Assembly (NCBI RefSeq): GCF_910586915.1
Contig: NZ_CAJULN010000004.1
Span: 66,134 to 130,133 of the forward strand
DNA length: 64,000 bases
Direction of reading: 5' to 3'
Origin: an uncultured Bacteroides sp.
Lineage (GTDB): Bacteria > Bacteroidota > Bacteroidia > Bacteroidales > Bacteroidaceae
Shown here piece by piece: positions 60,961-64,000 of the stretch. Made by a program: the position numbers and the translations under genes. Position 1 is the first letter of the stretch, and each line of letters opens with the position of its first letter. The notes under the pieces are model-generated. The model saw only the letters and a list, made by a program, of their open reading frames with translations, ran no database searches and was not told where the DNA came from.

Positions 60961-62514
60961 ATGAAAACGTCTCTTATAGCTTTTTTAATTACACTTTGTT
61001 TTTACACATCAGCTTATGCACAGGCGTCACAAAACAAAGCTACCGAACTGAAGGAACAGGCAGCAAGCAGCTTGGCACAGAAAGATTATATCAAGGCACG
61101 CTACCTCTTCAAAAGAGCCTACGAAGCCTTTGCCACACGCGAGAATTATCCGCAAGCCATCGAATGCGGTATTCAGGCAAACGCCTTGTATGTCCGTGAG
61201 AACTTCTACAAAGAGGGCTTCGAACTTTGCCGGAATATGGAACAGCTCATCTGGGCAGGCGAGCAGAAACAGAACAAAGTATTTTACGACCTACGCTTCC
61301 CCATCAACAAAGAACGGCTGCAAATGTATATCGCACTGAAAAATCCTGCGCAAGCCAAAAAGCAACTGGACAATATGGAGGAGATGGCAAAGGCAGCGCA
61401 AAACGACTCTCTGACGGAAGTGCTGCTGTATGCAAAGGCAAACTACTACTATACCTTCAACCAAAACGCACAAGGCGATGCCTGCTTCCGCAAACTTATC
61501 AACCAGCATAAGGAGAAAAAAGACTATACCAAAGTAGACGACTGCTACAAGAACCTTATCAACATCGCACGCAAAGCCAACAACGCGTCACTGATGGAAC
61601 GTACGTACAAAAATTACATCGTCTGGACCGACTCTGTCAAAGCCCTGACCGCACAGGACGAATTCAACGTCTTGAAACGCCGGTACGACGAAAGCCTGCT
61701 CACCATAGAGGAGAAAGACAGCACGCTATCTGCCAAACAATACATCATCATCGGACTTTGCACACTGGTGGTCATCCTCATTGCCGCATTGGTAGTGCTT
61801 GCCGTCTTGTTATTGCGATTCATCGTCAGCAACCGCAAACTTAAGAAGAGCATCGCCATAGCCAACGAACACAATGCCTTGAAAACAAGGTTTATCCAAA
61901 ACATCTCCACACAAATGGAGCCGACATTGGATACTTTAGGCACGTCGGCAGCAGAACTTTCTGCCAAAGCTCCGCAAGAAGCCAAGCAAATGCAGGCGCA
62001 AGTGGCGGCACTGAAACAGTTCAGCGACGACATCCAAGAGCTTTCTTCGCTGGAAAACACACTGACCGAGCCTTATGAAATGCAAGAGACCAACGCGAAT
62101 ACCTTCTGCGAAAGTGTGATGGAAAAGGCAAAAGCATTTATAAAGCCCGATGTGAACACTACCATCAACGCTCCCAAAATCCAAATGAAAGCCAACAAGG
62201 AGCAACTGGAACGCGTCCTCCTGTATTTATTAAGAAACGCCGCCATCCATACGGAACAGGGGCACATCATCCTCGACTTCAAAAAGCGTGGTGCACATAC
62301 CCACCAGTTTATCGTGACCGATACGGGAAGCGGTATTCCGGCCGAACGCCAGGAAGACCTCTTCAAACCCTTCACCCGTGTGAAAGACCTTACTACCGGC
62401 GACGGACTGGGATTACCTATCTGTTCGCTCATCGCGACAAAGATGAACGGAAGCCTGACGCTGGACACAAGTTATACGAAAGGCTGCCGGTTCATCCTGG
62501 AACTGCACACATAA
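60961..62514 (+). CDS. TPR-containing histidine-kinase-like protein lacking the phospho-acceptor His
   Basis: The 517-residue protein has a signal peptide (MKTSLIAFLITLCFYTSAYA), a periplasmic TPR-type helical region (about 25-250), one membrane helix (YIIIGLCTLVVILIAALVVL), a short coiled-coil, a DHp-like helix and a HATPase domain with N box (LERVLLYLLRNAAIHTEQG), G1 (VTDTGSGIPAERQEDLFKPF) and G2 (GDGLGLPICSLIATKMNGS). In the DHp helix the usual SHEIRTPL is replaced by STQMEPTL, with Thr317 in place of the phosphorylated His. No response regulator is adjacent. It may be a pseudokinase or a sensor working through a partner. The ATG at 60961 gives the proper signal peptide. Confidence 0.85.
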   Translation: MKTSLIAFLITLCFYTSAYAQASQNKATELKEQAASSLAQKDYIKARYLFKRAYEAFATRENYPQAIECGIQANALYVRENFYKEGFELCRNMEQLIWAGEQKQNKVFYDLRFPINKERLQMYIALKNPAQAKKQLDNMEEMAKAAQNDSLTEVLLYAKANYYYTFNQNAQGDACFRKLINQHKEKKDYTKVDDCYKNLINIARKANNASLMERTYKNYIVWTDSVKALTAQDEFNVLKRRYDESLLTIEEKDSTLSAKQYIIIGLCTLVVILIAALVVLAVLLLRFIVSNRKLKKSIAIANEHNALKTRFIQNISTQMEPTLDTLGTSAAELSAKAPQEAKQMQAQVAALKQFSDDIQELSSLENTLTEPYEMQETNANTFCESVMEKAKAFIKPDVNTTINAPKIQMKANKEQLERVLLYLLRNAAIHTEQGHIILDFKKRGAHTHQFIVTDTGSGIPAERQEDLFKPFTRVKDLTTGDGLGLPICSLIATKMNGSLTLDTSYTKGCRFILELHT

Positions 62515-62974
62515 AAAGCCCCGGCTTATTCCCAATGCTTGTTATACATCTTTTCAATGCTTCTTATCCTCCCTGCCAATGCTTCAAAAGGGAATTAAGA
62601 AGCATTGATAATTTTAATGGTTATCCTCCTTTCCCCCTCCAAATGAGGGATTTGCAGCGTATATAGACGCTACTTCCACCACATATATGTCCTATCTCCA
62701 GCGCATATATCTCCAACGTCCAGCATCCATATCTCCTGCACGCAGCATATATATGCGCTGTAACAAGCTGATTATAAGCATACAACCACATCATTGGACA
62801 GATAGGAGAAGATGGCGGACAATCATTAAACTTCCTAACCTATCCACCTTCCACACGTTCTCCTTTTAACAAACATTAAGCACATATCTTGACCAAAATC
62901 AAGAACTTTCTCATTTATTCTCCCTTTCTTTGTGCAATTAAGTAAATCATGCTCAACCTCTTATCAGAAACGCC
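62515..62974. other. Intergenic region with repeat copy 2
   Basis: No gene is supported in these 460 bases. The first 130 bases (62515-62650) show nothing recognisable. The middle holds the inverted copy of the dispersed repeat (62655-62824). The last part presumably contains the promoter of the outer-membrane protein gene; a weak TTTCTTTG -7-like motif lies at about 62925-62932. Confidence 0.6.
62655..62824. repeat. Dispersed repeat element, copy 2 (inverted), with 22-bp array
   Basis: Five cag(c/c)-type unit starts at 62655, 62677, 62699, 62721 and 62743 are exactly 22 bases apart, with cores such as catatata and the 12-base palindrome gcatatatatgc in the last unit. Reverse-complemented, positions 62674-62764 align with 54337-54427 with about six mismatches, and the outer flank gaagatggcggacaatc matches that at 54277-54293. 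The spacing between flank and array differs by a few bases between copies. Confidence 0.85.
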
Positions 62975-63727
62975 ATGTTAAAATACACACTCGCGGTGAT
63001 AGCTTTTTCAATGCTTGGTGCACTCCCCACGGATGCACAAGAAAAAACCGTTTCCTGTCTGTCCGACAAAGAAAAACCCAAAATCACCTCTTTCCAGCGA
63101 CCGCTTCTCATGTCAATTTCCATCGGACCGAACTTCAATACCGGAGGAAGTGACTATCCCGAATGGTTCGGCTTCCGCCCGCAAGTTGTCACACAATTTG
63201 ACTGGCGAACGAATGTTGCTTTTGCACGCCACTGGTGTGCATATATTAATATAGGAGCCAGTTTTTTCAGAGTACAGACCGACGATTTAGGAGAAAATAT
63301 CATGACCGCCTTCTTCGACGAACTCTTTCTCGGAATAAGCAAAATAAAACCTTCTATAAACGCCGGTATCAGCCATCTGACAGAGAGAGGAAGATGGCAG
63401 CTCATGCCAAGAGCAGGTATAGGAGCGGCAAGCGCAAACAATACAAAAAGAACAAAAAAAATCAACGGGAAAGAGTACAAAACCGAGATAGACAGATCGC
63501 CCATCTTCTTCAACGCAGGAACTACCATAGGCTATCGGACCTCCAATATATGTAGTTTCATCGTTGACATAAATTACCGCTGCCCCATACAATCGTGCAA
63601 AGCAACCTATACAATACTGGATACGCCACCTGTGACCGAAATAAAGAAATCGCGCTCGTGGGCGAATGATTTGAGCATATCTGTCGGGCTTCAAGTTCAG
63701 ACGGAATTGAAGAAAAAGAAAAGATAA
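62975..63727 (+). CDS. Outer-membrane beta-barrel protein, unknown
   Basis: The 250-residue protein has a signal peptide (MLKYTLAVIAFSMLGALPTDA) followed by alternating beta-strand sequence: RPLLMSISIGPNFNTGGSDY, AYINIGASFFRVQTDDLG, GRWQLMPRAGIGAASANNT and WANDLSISVGLQVQTEL. This fits an outer-membrane barrel, although the C-terminus ends in a Lys-rich run instead of an aromatic residue. I do not recognise a family. It is a lone gene followed by a terminator and tRNA-Asn genes on the other strand. Confidence 0.65.
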   Translation: MLKYTLAVIAFSMLGALPTDAQEKTVSCLSDKEKPKITSFQRPLLMSISIGPNFNTGGSDYPEWFGFRPQVVTQFDWRTNVAFARHWCAYINIGASFFRVQTDDLGENIMTAFFDELFLGISKIKPSINAGISHLTERGRWQLMPRAGIGAASANNTKRTKKINGKEYKTEIDRSPIFFNAGTTIGYRTSNICSFIVDINYRCPIQSCKATYTILDTPPVTEIKKSRSWANDLSISVGLQVQTELKKKKR

Positions 63728-63819
63728 GAAGAAAAGGAATTAAATAACAGGTAGCCTCCAACCGAAAAGCAAGCCAGCCTACATCCCACAACGATGCAGC
63801 AGAGATATATCAAACAAAA

Positions 63820-63841
63820 AAGCCACCCTTTTAGGTGGCTT
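63820..63841 (-). terminator. tRNA-Asn terminator
   Basis: An 8-base stem (aagccacc / ggtggctt) with a 6-base loop is followed on the minus strand by six T. It lies nine bases from the 3' end of the first tRNA-Asn and ends that transcription unit; it may also stop the convergent gene. Confidence 0.82.
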
Positions 63842-63849
63842 CTCTTTTG

Positions 63850-63923
63850 CTCTTCCTCTTGGACTTGAACCAAGGACCCTCTGATTAACAGTCAGATGCT
63901 CTAACCGACTGAGCTAAGGAAGA
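63850..63923 (-). tRNA. tRNA-Asn (GTT)
   Basis: A 74-base cloverleaf on the minus strand with acceptor TCTTCCT / AGGAAGA, D arm AGCTCAGTCGGTTAGAGC, anticodon loop CTGTTAA (GTT, asparagine) and T arm CTTGGTTCAAGTCCAAG. The second copy lies exactly 100 bases further along. Confidence 0.95.
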
Positions 63924-63949
63924 ATATTGCAACCAAGACCTCAACTTTG

Positions 63950-64000
63950 CTCTTCCTCTTGGACTTGAACCAAGGACCCTCTGATTAACAGTCAGATGCT
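63950..64000 (-). tRNA. tRNA-Asn (GTT), cut by window end
   Basis: The last 51 bases repeat, base for base, the 3' part of the first tRNA-Asn (63850-63900), including the anticodon region GTT and T arm. The 5' end is outside the window. The two form a tandem pair with a short unrelated spacer. Confidence 0.9.

Overview
The window is a stretch of a Bacteroides-type chromosome (Bacteroidales, close to the B. thetaiotaomicron group). The basis is the protein sequences, the -33 TTTG / -7 TAnnTTTG promoters, mostly weak Shine-Dalgarno sites, and the remains of an ECF sigma / FecR / SusC / SusD locus. No rRNA, prophage, insertion sequence or CRISPR array was seen.

1-33.4 kb, nearly all on the minus strand, is the core transcription and translation block. 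Read 5'->3' on that strand it runs: rpsU, tyrosine recombinase, hibernation factor, tRNA-Thr(TGT)-Tyr-Gly-Thr(GGT), tuf, tRNA-Trp, secE, nusG, rplK, rplA, rplJ, rplL, rpoB, rpoC, DUF3467 gene, then rpsL, rpsG, fusA and the S10-spc genes rpsJ to secY, ending at the first codons of map. Only one thing breaks this block: a decayed ECF sigma / anti-sigma / SusC / SusD locus (14.4-18.2 kb) between rpoC and rpsL. It has a truncated sigma factor, a nonsense codon in FecR, a FecR-SusC deletion, a frame change in SusC, and a SusC-SusD fusion with its own stop.

33.5-54.2 kb is housekeeping plus accessory genes: X-Pro aminopeptidase, gamma-carbonic-anhydrase-like protein, a cluster with two tandem secreted erythromycin-esterase-like proteins, a TPR protein, an unknown exported protein and a frameshifted WG-repeat lipoprotein. 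Then come waaA, gltX, a PgpH-type HD phosphohydrolase, a low-molecular-weight tyrosine phosphatase, a GH123-like glycosidase, priA, a small beta-barrel protein and aspA.

54.6-64 kb holds dcuB, periplasmic asparaginase and a porin, which with divergent aspA form an asparagine -> aspartate -> fumarate module. Next are a DUF2795 gene, PduO-type cobalamin adenosyltransferase, a degenerate methyltransferase-like gene, tonB, a TPR histidine-kinase-like protein without the phospho-acceptor histidine, an outer-membrane protein, and two tRNA-Asn genes (the second cut by the window end).

The most unusual signal is non-coding. Four intergenic arrays of 4-5 short units have an exact 22- or 23-bp period, each unit centred on a palindromic core: cccggg at 35.35 kb, ctatag at 14.22 kb, atatat at 54.34 and 62.65 kb. 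The last two are copies of one larger element in inverted orientation flanking an 8.2-kb segment. I do not recognise this repeat class.
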